Position numbers and translations under genes: made by a program. From Synechococcus sp. KORDI-49 (lineage in GTDB: Bacteria; Cyanobacteriota; Cyanobacteriia; PCC-6307; Cyanobiaceae): DNA of 64,000 nucleotides. A model generated the notes under the pieces. That model saw nothing but the letters and a program-made list of their open reading frames with translations. It did not search any database and had not been told where the DNA came from. Positions 34,123-43,355 of this stretch are shown piece after piece. The stretch lies in NCBI RefSeq assembly GCF_000737575.1, contig NZ_CP006270.1, positions 2,173,163 to 2,237,162 on the forward strand, given 5' to 3'. Positions within the stretch are counted from its first letter, which is position 1. Each line of letters begins with the position of its first letter.

Positions 34123-34894
34123 ACCCTCCCGGGGATGTGGAGGAGCTCTGGCCCTCTACCGGCGCAGTGCCGCTGCCGATGCCCGGCCATGGCATCTTCG
34201 CTGGGTACCGGTCTGCAGCAGCACCGAGCCGCTGCTGGGGCGCTGGCTGCGGAACGCGCCTCAGCTGGACCACCCCCGGGCCGTGATCGCTGGTCGTCAG
34301 ATCAGGGCCACAGGTCAGTGGGGACGCCCATGGATGTCCCCTCGGGGTGGGCTCTGGATCAGTGCCGCGTTGCCCTGGCAGGGCAGGCCACCCGCCAGCG
34401 CGATGCTAATCGGGCTCGCCGTCGCGACGGGTCTGGCAGAGCGTCTGGAGCGGCGCGGACTGGAGGTGGCGATCAAGTGGCCCAATGATCTTCTGGTCAA
34501 TGGCCGCAAGCTCGCGGGTCTGCTTCCGCGTCTGGTTCAGCGCGGCTCCACTCTTCGCCTCGTGCGCATCGGTGTCGGTCTGAATGTGGAGAACCGGATC
34601 CCCTCCCACGGAGTGGCGCTGCGTCAGGTGTTGGGACCTGCCGGGGGCTCACCATGTCTCTGGTGCGCCGAGTTGCTGCAGGTCCTGGACCGGTGCATGG
34701 AGGACTCCGTTGATCTGCGCTGGTGTGTGCCGGAGGCTGAACGGAGGCTCTGGAGTGATCGGGTGCGCGATCCGGATGATGGCCTGATCTGGTCCATCTC
34801 CGGTCTGGCCCCTAACGGGGCGTTGCGCCTGCGACGCGGCGCACAGACCAAGGACTGGACCCGTTGGTCCAGTGGTCCGGGATCACTTTCTTAA
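34094..34894 (+). CDS. birA: Biotin--[acetyl-CoA-carboxylase] ligase
   Basis: The product has the BirA catalytic domain without an N-terminal DNA-binding domain. Seen are ATGQWGRPWMSPRGGLWISA (the biotinyl-AMP loop, with a W in place of the usual R of GRGRxGR), VAIKWPNDLLVNGRKLAGLL and RIGVGLNVENR. It attaches biotin to the carboxylase carrier protein. The start is uncertain: TTG at 34094 lies within the aminotransferase gene, and no ATG is in frame before the catalytic domain. The neighbours suggest one transcription unit from vipp1 or thioredoxin onward. Confidence 0.87.
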   Translation: MRKPLPPWTEPSRGCGGALALYRRSAAADARPWHLRWVPVCSSTEPLLGRWLRNAPQLDHPRAVIAGRQIRATGQWGRPWMSPRGGLWISAALPWQGRPPASAMLIGLAVATGLAERLERRGLEVAIKWPNDLLVNGRKLAGLLPRLVQRGSTLRLVRIGVGLNVENRIPSHGVALRQVLGPAGGSPCLWCAELLQVLDRCMEDSVDLRWCVPEAERRLWSDRVRDPDDGLIWSISGLAPNGALRLRRGAQTKDWTRWSSGPGSLS

Positions 34895-34922
34895 GTTGTG
34901 TTGTCGTGACCTGTAACGATCG

Positions 34923-35975
34923 GTGCTGCGCTGGTTCGCACTCGCCTGGTTGATCGCTCTGCCCACAGAGCTGCCAGAACCGCTTCCAACGGAGCCCGCG
35001 GCTCTGCCGGAGAGCCCGGAGGTGATCAGCGCGCAACCCCTCACTCCACCGCAGGATCTGGAACAGCTCGAGCGGAATCGGGTGATCACCAGAGAGGAGC
35101 GGGACAGCCTTGAGACCGAGACGCTCACGGTTCCTGCTGATCTTCCCCCGGTTGCGGCACCCAAGCTTGATGCCGCCTGCCGCGAAGGTGCCCTCTCCTG
35201 GAAGGAGTGCACATCAGGCTTGCTGCAGCCATCCCGATCCCGCCGGGGAACGGTGCGCGTTCGGATCAACGGACGGGAGGCGGCCAATGATGAGACAGCG
35301 TCAAGGACGGGCCGCTCGCAGCCCCCGAGCTCGACGCCGCTCACCGTCCCCGTCACGTCGCTGAACGCCGGCTCCAAGGCCTCGTTCCGCCTCGAATCGG
35401 TTTTCGCTGTGACCCCTCGCCCTTCGGCAGCCCAGGGCAATGGCGATCGCAGTCTCCTGTTTCCGGTGCTGGGTGAGGCCTTCTCCAGCAGTGGTTTCGG
35501 CTGGCGTCTGCACCCGGTGCTGGGCATCTGGCGCATGCATGCCGGTCGTGATTTCGCGGCACCGGAGGGGGCACCGGTGGTGGCGGCATTGAGCGGCTCA
35601 GTGCTCAGCAGCGGCCTGGCCGGCGGATACGGCATTGCAGTGGAACTGGAGCATTCCAATCCCCGTCGCCGGACCTTGTACGGCCATCTGTCGGAGATCT
35701 ATGTCCGTCCCGGTCAGCGTGTGCGACAGGGGGAGGTGATCGGTCGTGTCGGCAGCACCGGTCTGAGCACCGGTCCCCATCTCCACTTCGAGTTGCGACA
35801 ACCGTCCGGGAGCGGTTGGATCGCCGTGGATCCGACTCAGTTGGATGGCCTCCGGCCCTCCCTGGAGCCGGAAGCCCCCCGCAACGAAGACGCCGTTTCG
35901 ACGTTGATGGCGCAGGTTCTGAAGACCCTGGAGCGGCCCGGCTCCGCTCTCAGCTCGTCTCGTCCCGCAGGATGA
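34923..35975 (+). CDS. M23-family peptidase (LytM/NlpD type)
   Basis: The 350-residue protein starts with a hydrophobic signal (LRWFALAWLIALPTE), then a proline-rich linker, and ends in an M23 domain (about residues 185-310). The domain has GWRLHPVLG-IWRMHAGRDFAAP (first zinc His and Asp), RRTLYGHLSEIYVRPGQ and TGLSTGPHLHFELRQ (HxH motif). All metal ligands look present, so it may cut peptidoglycan in the periplasm. The start is GTG at 34923. It overlaps the convergent response regulator gene by 26 bases. Confidence 0.9.
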   Translation: MLRWFALAWLIALPTELPEPLPTEPAALPESPEVISAQPLTPPQDLEQLERNRVITREERDSLETETLTVPADLPPVAAPKLDAACREGALSWKECTSGLLQPSRSRRGTVRVRINGREAANDETASRTGRSQPPSSTPLTVPVTSLNAGSKASFRLESVFAVTPRPSAAQGNGDRSLLFPVLGEAFSSSGFGWRLHPVLGIWRMHAGRDFAAPEGAPVVAALSGSVLSSGLAGGYGIAVELEHSNPRRRTLYGHLSEIYVRPGQRVRQGEVIGRVGSTGLSTGPHLHFELRQPSGSGWIAVDPTQLDGLRPSLEPEAPRNEDAVSTLMAQVLKTLERPGSALSSSRPAG

Positions 35976-36717
35976 AGCCGACTCCGCGCACCGTGTGGAT
36001 CAGCGTCGGTGCATCAGGCTGTTCGACCTTCTGGCGCAGGTAGCGGATGTAGACATCCAGAAGGTTGTCGTCGCCGAAGAAGTTCTCGCCCCAGACGCCA
36101 CGCATGATGTCCTGCCGTTCCAGAACGGACCCGGCTCCGCGCATCAGGAAGTTCAGCAGGTCGTATTCCTTGACCGAGAGGTGAATGGCCCGATCGCCTC
36201 GGGACACATCCCGGGTGCGCGTGTTCAAGGTGAGGTCGGAGACCTGGAGGATTTCAGCGTTCTCGGCATTGCCGCTGGCACCTGAGAAGGTTTCCGCCCG
36301 TCGGTGCATGGCCCGCAGCCGGGCCATCAGTTCGTCGATGGAGAACGGTTTGATCAGGTAATCGTCGACACCGGCATCAAGGGCCTTCACCCGATCCGTG
36401 ATTTCATCGTGGCCCGTGAGCATCAGGATCGGGATGGTGACTCCCCCGGCGCGGATGCGCTGACAGATGTCGATTCCACTGAAATCGGGAAGATTCCAAT
36501 CGAGAATGATCAGATCCGGGGTGGGATCGGTGCGGCTGCGGATCAACCCCCCGGCGCCATCCTGTTCCACGTCGACGTCATAGCCCTCCACATCCAGCTC
36601 GAGTCGCAGCAGGTCGGTCAGTCGCTTTTCGTCGTCAACCACCAGGACACGCAGGCGGGTGACCGACTCGGGCGCCATGGAGTCCCCAACATTTGCGGCC
36701 ACCTTAGGCATGCTCAT
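35950..36717 (-). CDS. OmpR-family response regulator
   Basis: The 255-residue protein has a receiver domain (about residues 20-135), with RLRVLVVDDEKRLTDLL, the phosphorylated aspartate in LIILDWNLPDFSG and the lysine in DDYLIKPFS. A winged-helix domain follows (about 155-250) with VKEYDLLNFLMR and YIRYLRQKVEQ. It is a DNA-binding transcription factor. ATG at 36717 overlaps the previous receiver gene by four bases. No histidine kinase is adjacent. It is not clearly RpaA or RpaB. Confidence 0.92.
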   Translation of the reverse strand: MSMPKVAANVGDSMAPESVTRLRVLVVDDEKRLTDLLRLELDVEGYDVDVEQDGAGGLIRSRTDPTPDLIILDWNLPDFSGIDICQRIRAGGVTIPILMLTGHDEITDRVKALDAGVDDYLIKPFSIDELMARLRAMHRRAETFSGASGNAENAEILQVSDLTLNTRTRDVSRGDRAIHLSVKEYDLLNFLMRGAGSVLERQDIMRGVWGENFFGDDNLLDVYIRYLRQKVEQPDAPTLIHTVRGVGFILRDETS

Positions 36718-37115
36718 GGATGACGTCCTGCTTCCTCCGTCACGCTCGTTCCGGACTGCAGCAGGTCCGGCAGCCGGAGAAACAGATCGGGCTTGAGGAT
36801 GTACTCCTCCGCTCCGTTGTCCAGAGCGATCCTGCGTTTCTCCGCGTCGTCCAGGGCTGTCACGATCACCACCCGTGGACACCCGTCCTTGGACGGATTG
36901 ATCCTGAGCCGTTGCAGACAGCTGAGGCCATCCATGCCCGGAAGCATCAGATCAAGCAGGATCAGATCGATGGGCTCATCTCCATAGGCCGCCAGGAAGT
37001 CTTCGGCACTGCTGAATCCGATCATCCGATGACCTTCATCGTGAATCTCGTCCTGCAGCAGTTGGCGGATATGAGGGTTGTCCTCCACCACAGCAATGCT
37101 TAGTTGTCGTGCCAA
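36714..37115 (-). CDS. Single-domain response regulator (CheY-like)
   Basis: The 133-residue product is only a receiver domain. Visible are LSIAVVEDNPHIRQLLQ, the aspartate in LILLDLMLPGMDGLSC, a threonine in VVIVTALDD and the lysine in EYILKPDLFL. The start is TTG at 37115. It overlaps the DNA-binding response regulator by four bases, so the two are co-translated and may act in one relay. No kinase is next to them. Confidence 0.9.
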   Translation of the reverse strand: MARQLSIAVVEDNPHIRQLLQDEIHDEGHRMIGFSSAEDFLAAYGDEPIDLILLDLMLPGMDGLSCLQRLRINPSKDGCPRVVIVTALDDAEKRRIALDNGAEEYILKPDLFLRLPDLLQSGTSVTEEAGRHP

Positions 37116-37141
37116 CAGCTCGATTCCGGCCCCTTATCGAT

Positions 37142-37873
37142 TCATTGTGATCCGTGGAGCGCTGGAGAGGAACTCAGCACCCTGCCGTCCTGGAAACGGG
37201 CCACCTGCCGGGCACGGGCCGCGACGTCATCTTCATGGGTCACCATCACGAGCGTGATTCCCTGTCGGTGCAGCTCGTCGAAAAGATCCAGCACCTCGGC
37301 GGTGGTCTGGGAGTCCAGGGCTCCGGTCGGTTCATCGGCCAGCAGCAGGGCCGGGCGATTGATGATCGCCCGGGCGATGGCGACGCGCTGTTGCTGCCCA
37401 CCCGACAGTTGATTCGGTCGATTTTGCAGGCGTTGAGCGAGGCCGACCCGTTCGAGTGCTTCCTTGGCCCTCTCCCGACGTTCCTCCGCCGGCACTCCGG
37501 CGTAAATCATCGGCAGCATCACGTTGTCCATGGCGGTGGCCTGAGGCAGCAGATGGAACTGCTGGAACACGAATCCGAGGGAGCGGTTGCGTACATCCGC
37601 CAGTGCATCGTCATCGAGTTGCTCCACCGCCTGGCCGTTCAGCCGGTAACTGCCGCTGGTGGGACGATCCAGGCAGCCCAGGATGTTCATGGCGGTGCTC
37701 TTGCCGGAGCCGCTGGCTCCCATCACGGCGAGATAGTCCCCGCGGTGGACGGTGAGATCGAGCTGATCAAGGGCTCGAACCGTCAGGTCACCGGATCCAT
37801 ACACCTTGCTGACGTCGATCAGTTCGGCGACCGGTGACAACTCAGCCAAGACCCCTCTGACCGGCGAGGGCAA
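37142..37873 (-). CDS. ABC transporter ATPase, LolD/MacB/DevA type
   Basis: The 243-residue protein has Walker A ([17 protein letters not shown]), the Q-loop region ([18 protein letters not shown]), the signature [15 protein letters not shown] and Walker B with [16 protein letters not shown], then the H-loop in VMVTHEDD. The subfamily powers lipoprotein release, MacB-type export or DevBCA glycolipid export. Neither the permease nor the fusion protein is beside it. Starts are TTG at 37873 or TTG at 37849; both overlap the end of ndhB (37842). Confidence 0.9.
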   Translation of the reverse strand: MPSPVRGVLAELSPVAELIDVSKVYGSGDLTVRALDQLDLTVHRGDYLAVMGASGSGKSTAMNILGCLDRPTSGSYRLNGQAVEQLDDDALADVRNRSLGFVFQQFHLLPQATAMDNVMLPMIYAGVPAEERRERAKEALERVGLAQRLQNRPNQLSGGQQQRVAIARAIINRPALLLADEPTGALDSQTTAEVLDLFDELHRQGITLVMVTHEDDVAARARQVARFQDGRVLSSSPALHGSQ

Positions 37874-39413
37874 TGGCGTTCTGAAGCATCGGGGTGCCGC
37901 TCACGGCCGCGTTCGCCCACTGGAAGAGGGGGTTGGAGAGAATTCCGCCGACGGCAGTGACCACGACACAGCCGATCAGAGCGGTCCGCAAGGGTTTCAT
38001 CCCGAGCAGGGACCAGCGCACATCCGGGTAGGCCTGCACCACTTCGGAAGCTTCCTGAGGCTCCTTCACCACCATCATCTTGATCACCGAGATGTAGTAG
38101 TAGATCGACACCACGGACGTGACCAGGCCGACAACCACCAGCAGGTACTGGTGATCGGCCCATCCTGCGAAGAACAGATAAATCTTTCCGAAGAATCCCA
38201 GCATCGGGGGGATGCCTCCCAGGGAGAGGAGACAGAGGCTCAACCCGAGTGTGATCAGAGGATCTTTCTGGTAGAGCCCGGCGTAGTCGGAGATCCGGTC
38301 GCTGCCTGTGCGGATCGAGAACAGGATGATGCAGGCGAAAGCGCCCAGATTCATGAACAGATAGGCCGCCATGTAGAGGACCATCGCTGCGAATCCGTCC
38401 TCAGTGCCGCAGACCATGCCGATCATCACGAAGCCGGCCTGGCCGATGGAGCTGTAAGCCAGCATCCGTTTCATCGAGGTCTGAGCCAGGGCGACGACGT
38501 TGCCCAGGGTCATGCTCAGCACCGCCAGCACCGTGAACAGAAGCTTCCACTGACCGTCGAAAGCTCCGAAGCAGCCCACCAGGATTCTCAGGGCGAGGGC
38601 GAAGCCAGCGGCTTTCGATCCCACGGACAGAAAGGCCACCACCGGAGTCGGCGATCCCTCATACACGTCGGGTGTCCATTGATGGAAGGGAACCGCAGCG
38701 ATCTTGAAGGCCACGGTCGCCAGGACGAACACGAGAGCCAGCGCGGCCAGCGGGGTCGCGCTGGTCTGGAGGGCAATGCCGATGGCCTCCAGGCTGGTGC
38801 TGCCGCTCAGACCGTAGAGAAGCGAGGCGCCGTAAAGGAAGACGGCTGCAGCAGCGGAACCGACCAGGAGGTATTTGAGAGCCGCTTCCGAACTGCGGGC
38901 ATCCCGTTTCATGTATCCGGCCAGCAGATAGCTGGCGACGGACAGCGTTTCAAGGGAAACGAAAACGCTGACGAGATCCGTGGCTCCGCAGAGCAGCATC
39001 GCTCCGAGCGTGGCCGCCAGCAGAATCGCGGCATATTCCCCGACCGGCGTGCCGCTCTGCTCGGCGTAACGCCAGCTGATCAACAGAGACAGGAGTGTCG
39101 AGAGAGCGATCACGGCCCGGAAGGCCACGGCGAGGTTGTCCGCCAGGAAGGAGCCGAGGAAGGAGCTCTCAACCGGAGCGTTCCACTGGAAAGCGAGCAG
39201 CAGCAGGGCCGTTCCCAGTCCGGCGTAACAGATCGGGGGCACCCATCGGGCCGCGGCCTGCTCTCCGGCCAGATCGACCAGCAATGTGGCGATCATCGCC
39301 AGCAGAACCGCCCCTTCCGGGAGAACGGCGGTGGCGTTCAACGACAGATTCAGCAGATCGCCCGGAGCGGCCATGGCCTGAGTGGCGAGCAGAAAGGCAC
39401 CCATCTCGGGCAT
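37842..39413 (-). CDS. ndhB: NAD(P)H-quinone oxidoreductase subunit 2 (NdhB)
   Basis: The 523-residue membrane protein has about 14 helices of the NuoN/antiporter-like family. Seen are [68 protein letters not shown] and [19 protein letters not shown], with the lysines and glutamate expected in the proton path. It is part of the NDH-1 complexes used in respiration, cyclic electron flow and CO2 uptake. ATG at 39413 is the likely start. It is transcribed away from topA across a 113-base gap. Confidence 0.97.
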   Translation of the reverse strand: MPEMGAFLLATQAMAAPGDLLNLSLNATAVLPEGAVLLAMIATLLVDLAGEQAAARWVPPICYAGLGTALLLLAFQWNAPVESSFLGSFLADNLAVAFRAVIALSTLLSLLISWRYAEQSGTPVGEYAAILLAATLGAMLLCGATDLVSVFVSLETLSVASYLLAGYMKRDARSSEAALKYLLVGSAAAAVFLYGASLLYGLSGSTSLEAIGIALQTSATPLAALALVFVLATVAFKIAAVPFHQWTPDVYEGSPTPVVAFLSVGSKAAGFALALRILVGCFGAFDGQWKLLFTVLAVLSMTLGNVVALAQTSMKRMLAYSSIGQAGFVMIGMVCGTEDGFAAMVLYMAAYLFMNLGAFACIILFSIRTGSDRISDYAGLYQKDPLITLGLSLCLLSLGGIPPMLGFFGKIYLFFAGWADHQYLLVVVGLVTSVVSIYYYISVIKMMVVKEPQEASEVVQAYPDVRWSLLGMKPLRTALIGCVVVTAVGGILSNPLFQWANAAVSGTPMLQNAIALAGQRGLG

Positions 39414-39526
39414 GGCGGGCCTGGAACCAGTGGGTTTCGGCGACTCTAGCGGCGCTACCGGGAGGCGTTCGTCATGCACATCGGTGGACGGTGCGATAAA
39501 GAAGGTGCACGGTTCAAGCCCTGTCT

Positions 39527-42226
39527 GTGGCGCACACCCTCGTCATCGTTGAGAGCCCCACGAAAGCCCGCACCATCCGCGGCTTTCTTCCGAAGGGGTT
39601 CAAAGTGGAGGCGTCCATGGGCCACGTGCGGGATCTGCCCAACAACGCCAGCGAGATCCCTGCATCCGCCAAAGGCCAGAAGTGGGCCAATCTCGGGGTG
39701 AACACGGAGTCGGACTTCGAGCCCCTCTACGTGGTGCCGAAGGACAAGAAAAAGGTCGTCAAGGAGCTCAAGGACGCCCTGAAGGGGGCCGAGCAGCTCC
39801 TGCTGGCGACGGACGAAGACCGCGAAGGCGAGAGCATCAGCTGGCACCTGCTCCAGCTGCTCGCTCCCAAGGTTCCCGTGAAACGCATGGTGTTTCACGA
39901 GATCACCAAGGAGGCGATCGGCAAGGCCCTCGACCAGACCAGGGATCTGGACATGGAGCTGGTGCATGCCCAGGAGACCCGGAGGATTCTCGATCGCCTC
40001 GTTGGCTACACCCTCTCTCCCCTGCTCTGGAAGAAGGTGGCCTGGGGACTGTCGGCCGGTCGTGTGCAGTCCGTGGCGGTGCGGTTGCTGGTGCAGCGGG
40101 AGCGGGCCCGCAGGGCCTTCCGCAGCGGCAGCTACTGGGATCTCAAAGCTCAGCTGGAGCAGGGGGGCAGCGGCTTTGAGGCGAAACTCACCCATCTCAG
40201 CGGCAAGAGAATCGCCACGGGGAACGACTTCGACGAGAGCACCGGTGGCCTCAAGGCCGGCTCCGATGTGCTTCTGCTGAGCGAGAAGGAGGCCCGCGCT
40301 CTGGCGGAGACGGTCCGCTCAAGTCCCTGGAGCGTGGATGCGGTCGAGGAGAAGCCCACGGTGCGCAAACCGGTGCCTCCGTTCACCACGAGCACGCTGC
40401 AGCAGGAGGCCAACCGCAAGCTGAGGCTCTCCGCACGCGAAACGATGCGCTGCGCCCAGGGGTTGTATGAGCGCGGTTTCATCACCTACATGCGCACCGA
40501 CTCGGTGCATCTCTCGGATCAGGCGATCAGCGCCTCGCGAAGCTGTGTCGAGTCGCTCTACGGCAAGGAGTATCTGAGCAAGGGCCCGCGGCAGTTCAGC
40601 ACCAAGGCCCGCAACGCGCAGGAGGCCCATGAGGCGATCCGTCCCTCGGGAGAAAGCTTCCGCACGCCGGGAGACACCGGTCTGGACGGGCGCGATCTGG
40701 CGGTGTACGAACTGATCTGGAAACGCACCGTGGCCAGCCAGATGGCGGAAGCCAGGCTCACGATGCTGTCGGTGGAGCTCAGTTCCGGAAAGGCCGGTTT
40801 CCGGGCCAGCGGCAAGCGCATCGACTTTCCCGGCTTCTTCCGCGCCTATGTGGAAGGCAGCGATGACCCCGATGCTGCGCTGGAAGGCCAGGAAGTGCTC
40901 CTGCCGACCCTTGCGGTGGGGGATTCGCCAACACCGAAACAGGTGGAACCGCTGGGACACCAGACCCAGCCGCCCGCTCGGTTCAGCGAAGCATCCCTGG
41001 TGAAGATGCTGGAGAAGGAGGGAATCGGCCGCCCTTCCACGTACGCCTCGATCATCGGCACGATCGTGGATCGCGGTTACGCCACGTTGCAGGGGAATGC
41101 CCTGACGCCGAGTTTCACGGCCTTTGCCGTGACCGCTCTGCTGGAGGAGCACTTCCCCGATCTGGTGGACACCAGCTTCACCGCCAGGATGGAGAACACC
41201 CTGGATGAGATCTCCCACGGCAAGGTTCAGTGGCTGCCGTACCTCGAGGGGTTCTACAAGGGCGATGAGGGACTGGAGACCCAGGTTCAGCAGCGGGAGG
41301 GAGACATCGATCCCGGTGCGTCCCGCACCGTGGACCTCGAGGGACTCTCCTGTGTGGTCCGCATCGGTCGCTTCGGGGCTTATCTGGAGTCCAAGCGCGT
41401 CAGTGAGGAGGGGGAGGAAGAGCTCATCAAGGCCACCCTGCCGCGGGAGATCACGCCGGCAGATCTGGATGAGGAACAGGCTGAACTGATCCTGAAACAG
41501 AAGGCTGATGGGCCGGAAGCGCTGGGTGAAGATCCGGAAACCGGCGATCTGGTTTACCTCCTCTTCGGTCAGTACGGCCCCTATGTGCAGCGAGGCCAGG
41601 TCAGCGACGACAACCCGAAGCCGAAGCGGGCATCCCTGCCGAAGGGCCAGAAGCCCGAGGATCTCAGCCTCGATGATGCGCTGGGTCTGCTGCGGCTCCC
41701 CAGGCTTCTGGGGGAGCATCCCGATGGCGGCAAGGTTCAGGCCGGTCTCGGTCGTTTCGGGCCGTATGTGGTGTGGGACAAGGGCAAGGGTGAGAAGGAC
41801 TACCGCTCCCTCAAGGGAGAGGACGATGTGCTGGCTGTGGGTCTCAGCCGGGCGATGGAGCTGCTGGCCATGCCGAAGCGTGGTCGGGGGGGGCGGACGG
41901 CCCTCAAGGACCTCGGCAAGCCCGAAGGCAGCGAGGAGACCATCCAGGTGTATGACGGCCCCTACGGTCTGTACGTGAAGCAGGGCAAGGTGAATGCCTC
42001 CCTTCCGGAGGGCAAGGGAGCGGACGATGTGACCCTGGAAGAGGCGGTGGAGCTGCTGGCGGCCAAGGCGGCAGCGAAGAAGGGCACCCGCAAGGCAGGG
42101 GCGGCCAAAGCGACGGCCAAGAAGCCGGCCGCGAAGAAACCGGCGGCTAAGAAGCCCCCCGCCACCACCAAGAGCGGTCGGCTGCGGGCCAGTGCCGTGC
42201 GGGTGATCAAACCGGGCGACAGCTGA
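39527..42226 (+). CDS. topA: DNA topoisomerase I
   Basis: The 899-residue protein has a Toprim domain ([15 protein letters not shown], then [15 protein letters not shown]), the catalytic tyrosine in [15 protein letters not shown] and the [14 protein letters not shown] segment. Instead of cysteine zinc fingers, the C-terminus has glycine-rich repeats ([42 protein letters not shown]). It ends in a lysine/alanine/proline tail (about 850-899). It relaxes negative supercoils. The start is GTG at 39527. The stop overlaps the next start in TGATG. Confidence 0.97.
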   Translation: MAHTLVIVESPTKARTIRGFLPKGFKVEASMGHVRDLPNNASEIPASAKGQKWANLGVNTESDFEPLYVVPKDKKKVVKELKDALKGAEQLLLATDEDREGESISWHLLQLLAPKVPVKRMVFHEITKEAIGKALDQTRDLDMELVHAQETRRILDRLVGYTLSPLLWKKVAWGLSAGRVQSVAVRLLVQRERARRAFRSGSYWDLKAQLEQGGSGFEAKLTHLSGKRIATGNDFDESTGGLKAGSDVLLLSEKEARALAETVRSSPWSVDAVEEKPTVRKPVPPFTTSTLQQEANRKLRLSARETMRCAQGLYERGFITYMRTDSVHLSDQAISASRSCVESLYGKEYLSKGPRQFSTKARNAQEAHEAIRPSGESFRTPGDTGLDGRDLAVYELIWKRTVASQMAEARLTMLSVELSSGKAGFRASGKRIDFPGFFRAYVEGSDDPDAALEGQEVLLPTLAVGDSPTPKQVEPLGHQTQPPARFSEASLVKMLEKEGIGRPSTYASIIGTIVDRGYATLQGNALTPSFTAFAVTALLEEHFPDLVDTSFTARMENTLDEISHGKVQWLPYLEGFYKGDEGLETQVQQREGDIDPGASRTVDLEGLSCVVRIGRFGAYLESKRVSEEGEEELIKATLPREITPADLDEEQAELILKQKADGPEALGEDPETGDLVYLLFGQYGPYVQRGQVSDDNPKPKRASLPKGQKPEDLSLDDALGLLRLPRLLGEHPDGGKVQAGLGRFGPYVVWDKGKGEKDYRSLKGEDDVLAVGLSRAMELLAMPKRGRGGRTALKDLGKPEGSEETIQVYDGPYGLYVKQGKVNASLPEGKGADDVTLEEAVELLAAKAAAKKGTRKAGAAKATAKKPAAKKPAAKKPPATTKSGRLRASAVRVIKPGDS

Positions 42227-42705
42227 TGCTTCGCTGGCTCTGGCTGTTGCCTCTTGTGCTGTTGCAGGCCTGCGCCGGCAGTCCGCTCGCGGAACAGTTC
42301 GAGCGCAGCTTTGATCCTGAGGTGAACGGCGTCTCGCCGACGCCCCCTTCGCCCGGGTCGCGCGCGGTTGAACGGTCTTCGGATCCGGTCGAGGCCAAGG
42401 ACCCTGCTCCTGCTGAGGACAACGAAGCAGACGATGCAGACAAGGCTCAGGCCAGACAGCCGGATCCCCTGCCGAAGAGTCCAGTGACAGCCGCTGAGCA
42501 GATGGCGGATCCCGTTGCGGAGGTGGTCTCCGCCGCGCCGCAGCGTCCTTCACTGCCCTACCGGGTCACGATCCGGCTGGCGGGAGCCGATCCTTCCGCT
42601 CCCGCCGAGGCGGTCACCCGTGCCCTGCGGGATGCGTCGGTGGCCTTCTCCGTCGAGAGGATCGAGGCCGTGGACGATCCGACGGTTCCCGGCGAAGGCC
42701 CATGA
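42226..42705 (+). CDS. Probable lipoprotein, unknown function
   Basis: The 159-residue product starts with a lipoprotein signal ([16 protein letters not shown], the lipidated cysteine being residue 16). A low-complexity region rich in Pro, Ser, Asp and Glu follows (about 25-90). The C-terminal 60 residues (YRVTIRLAGADPSAPAEAV and RALRDASVAFSVERI) look like a small beta-alpha fold. It is coupled to topA and to the next gene by start-stop overlaps. The family is unrecognised. Confidence 0.7.
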   Translation: MLRWLWLLPLVLLQACAGSPLAEQFERSFDPEVNGVSPTPPSPGSRAVERSSDPVEAKDPAPAEDNEADDADKAQARQPDPLPKSPVTAAEQMADPVAEVVSAAPQRPSLPYRVTIRLAGADPSAPAEAVTRALRDASVAFSVERIEAVDDPTVPGEGP

Positions 42706-43355
42706 GCTCAGAACCGGCGCCGCTCAGCCGTCAGCAGGCCCTGCGCTTGGTGGAAGGGGCCTATCTCGCCGCCACCACGGGGCTGATCTGGCTGGCGCTC
42801 TACTACCTGCCGGTTGGTGGTGCGCTGTTCCGGCTGGCACTTCCGCTGCCCATCGCGTTGCTTCAGCTGCGGCGCGGGGGCCGATCCGGCCTCGAGGGAA
42901 TGCTGCTGGCCGTGTTGCTGCTCACCGCTCTGATGGGGCCTGTGCGGGGCCCTCTGCTTCTCTTTCCCTACGGCTCCCTGGCGTTGTGGCTCGGGTGGTG
43001 CTGGTGTCGTGGTCTGAGCTGGTGGCTCAGCTGGCCTGTTGGGGTGGTGCTGGGCACGGCCGGCTTCCTGGTGCGTGTGATCGTCCTGTCGCTTCTGGTG
43101 GGGGAAAACCTCTGGGTGGTGATCACCCGAGCCGGCGCCTCGCTGCTCGACCGGCTGATCGCTGTGCTGCATCTGCCCATCACTCCGGATCTCTCAACCG
43201 TTCAGCTGATGGCCCTGGCACTGGTGGTCGTCCAGGAGGTGGTCTACGTGATCTCCCTGCATGCGCTGGCCTTCTGGATCTTCCCGAGGCTTCGCTCGCC
43301 GATCCCCGAACCACCCCGTCTCCTGCATGCGCTGGTGGCCCTTGACCCGCTCTGA
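42702..43355 (+). CDS. DUF2232 membrane protein
   Basis: The 217-residue protein is very hydrophobic with about six membrane helices. It contains LVEGAYLAATTGLIWLALYYL, a short cytoplasmic LRRGGRSGLEGMLLA segment and VQEVVYVISLHALAFWIFPRL near the end, as in the DUF2232 family (distantly YybS-like). The function is unknown. ATG at 42702 overlaps the preceding stop by four bases; the next gene begins 29 bases before this stop. Confidence 0.8.
   Translation: MSSEPAPLSRQQALRLVEGAYLAATTGLIWLALYYLPVGGALFRLALPLPIALLQLRRGGRSGLEGMLLAVLLLTALMGPVRGPLLLFPYGSLALWLGWCWCRGLSWWLSWPVGVVLGTAGFLVRVIVLSLLVGENLWVVITRAGASLLDRLIAVLHLPITPDLSTVQLMALALVVVQEVVYVISLHALAFWIFPRLRSPIPEPPRLLHALVALDPL

Noticed and set aside
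37806-39449. 547-codon plus-strand frame opposite ndhB
   Set aside because: Antisense shadow; His/Gln/Glu-rich with no motif.
39480-39526. T-loop-like GGTTCAAGCC upstream of topA
   Set aside because: No acceptor, D or anticodon stem around it; not a tRNA.
40319-42553. 744-codon minus-strand frame across topA
   Set aside because: It lies antisense to topA, which has all catalytic motifs; long antisense frames are common in GC-rich coding DNA and the product has no recognisable motif.
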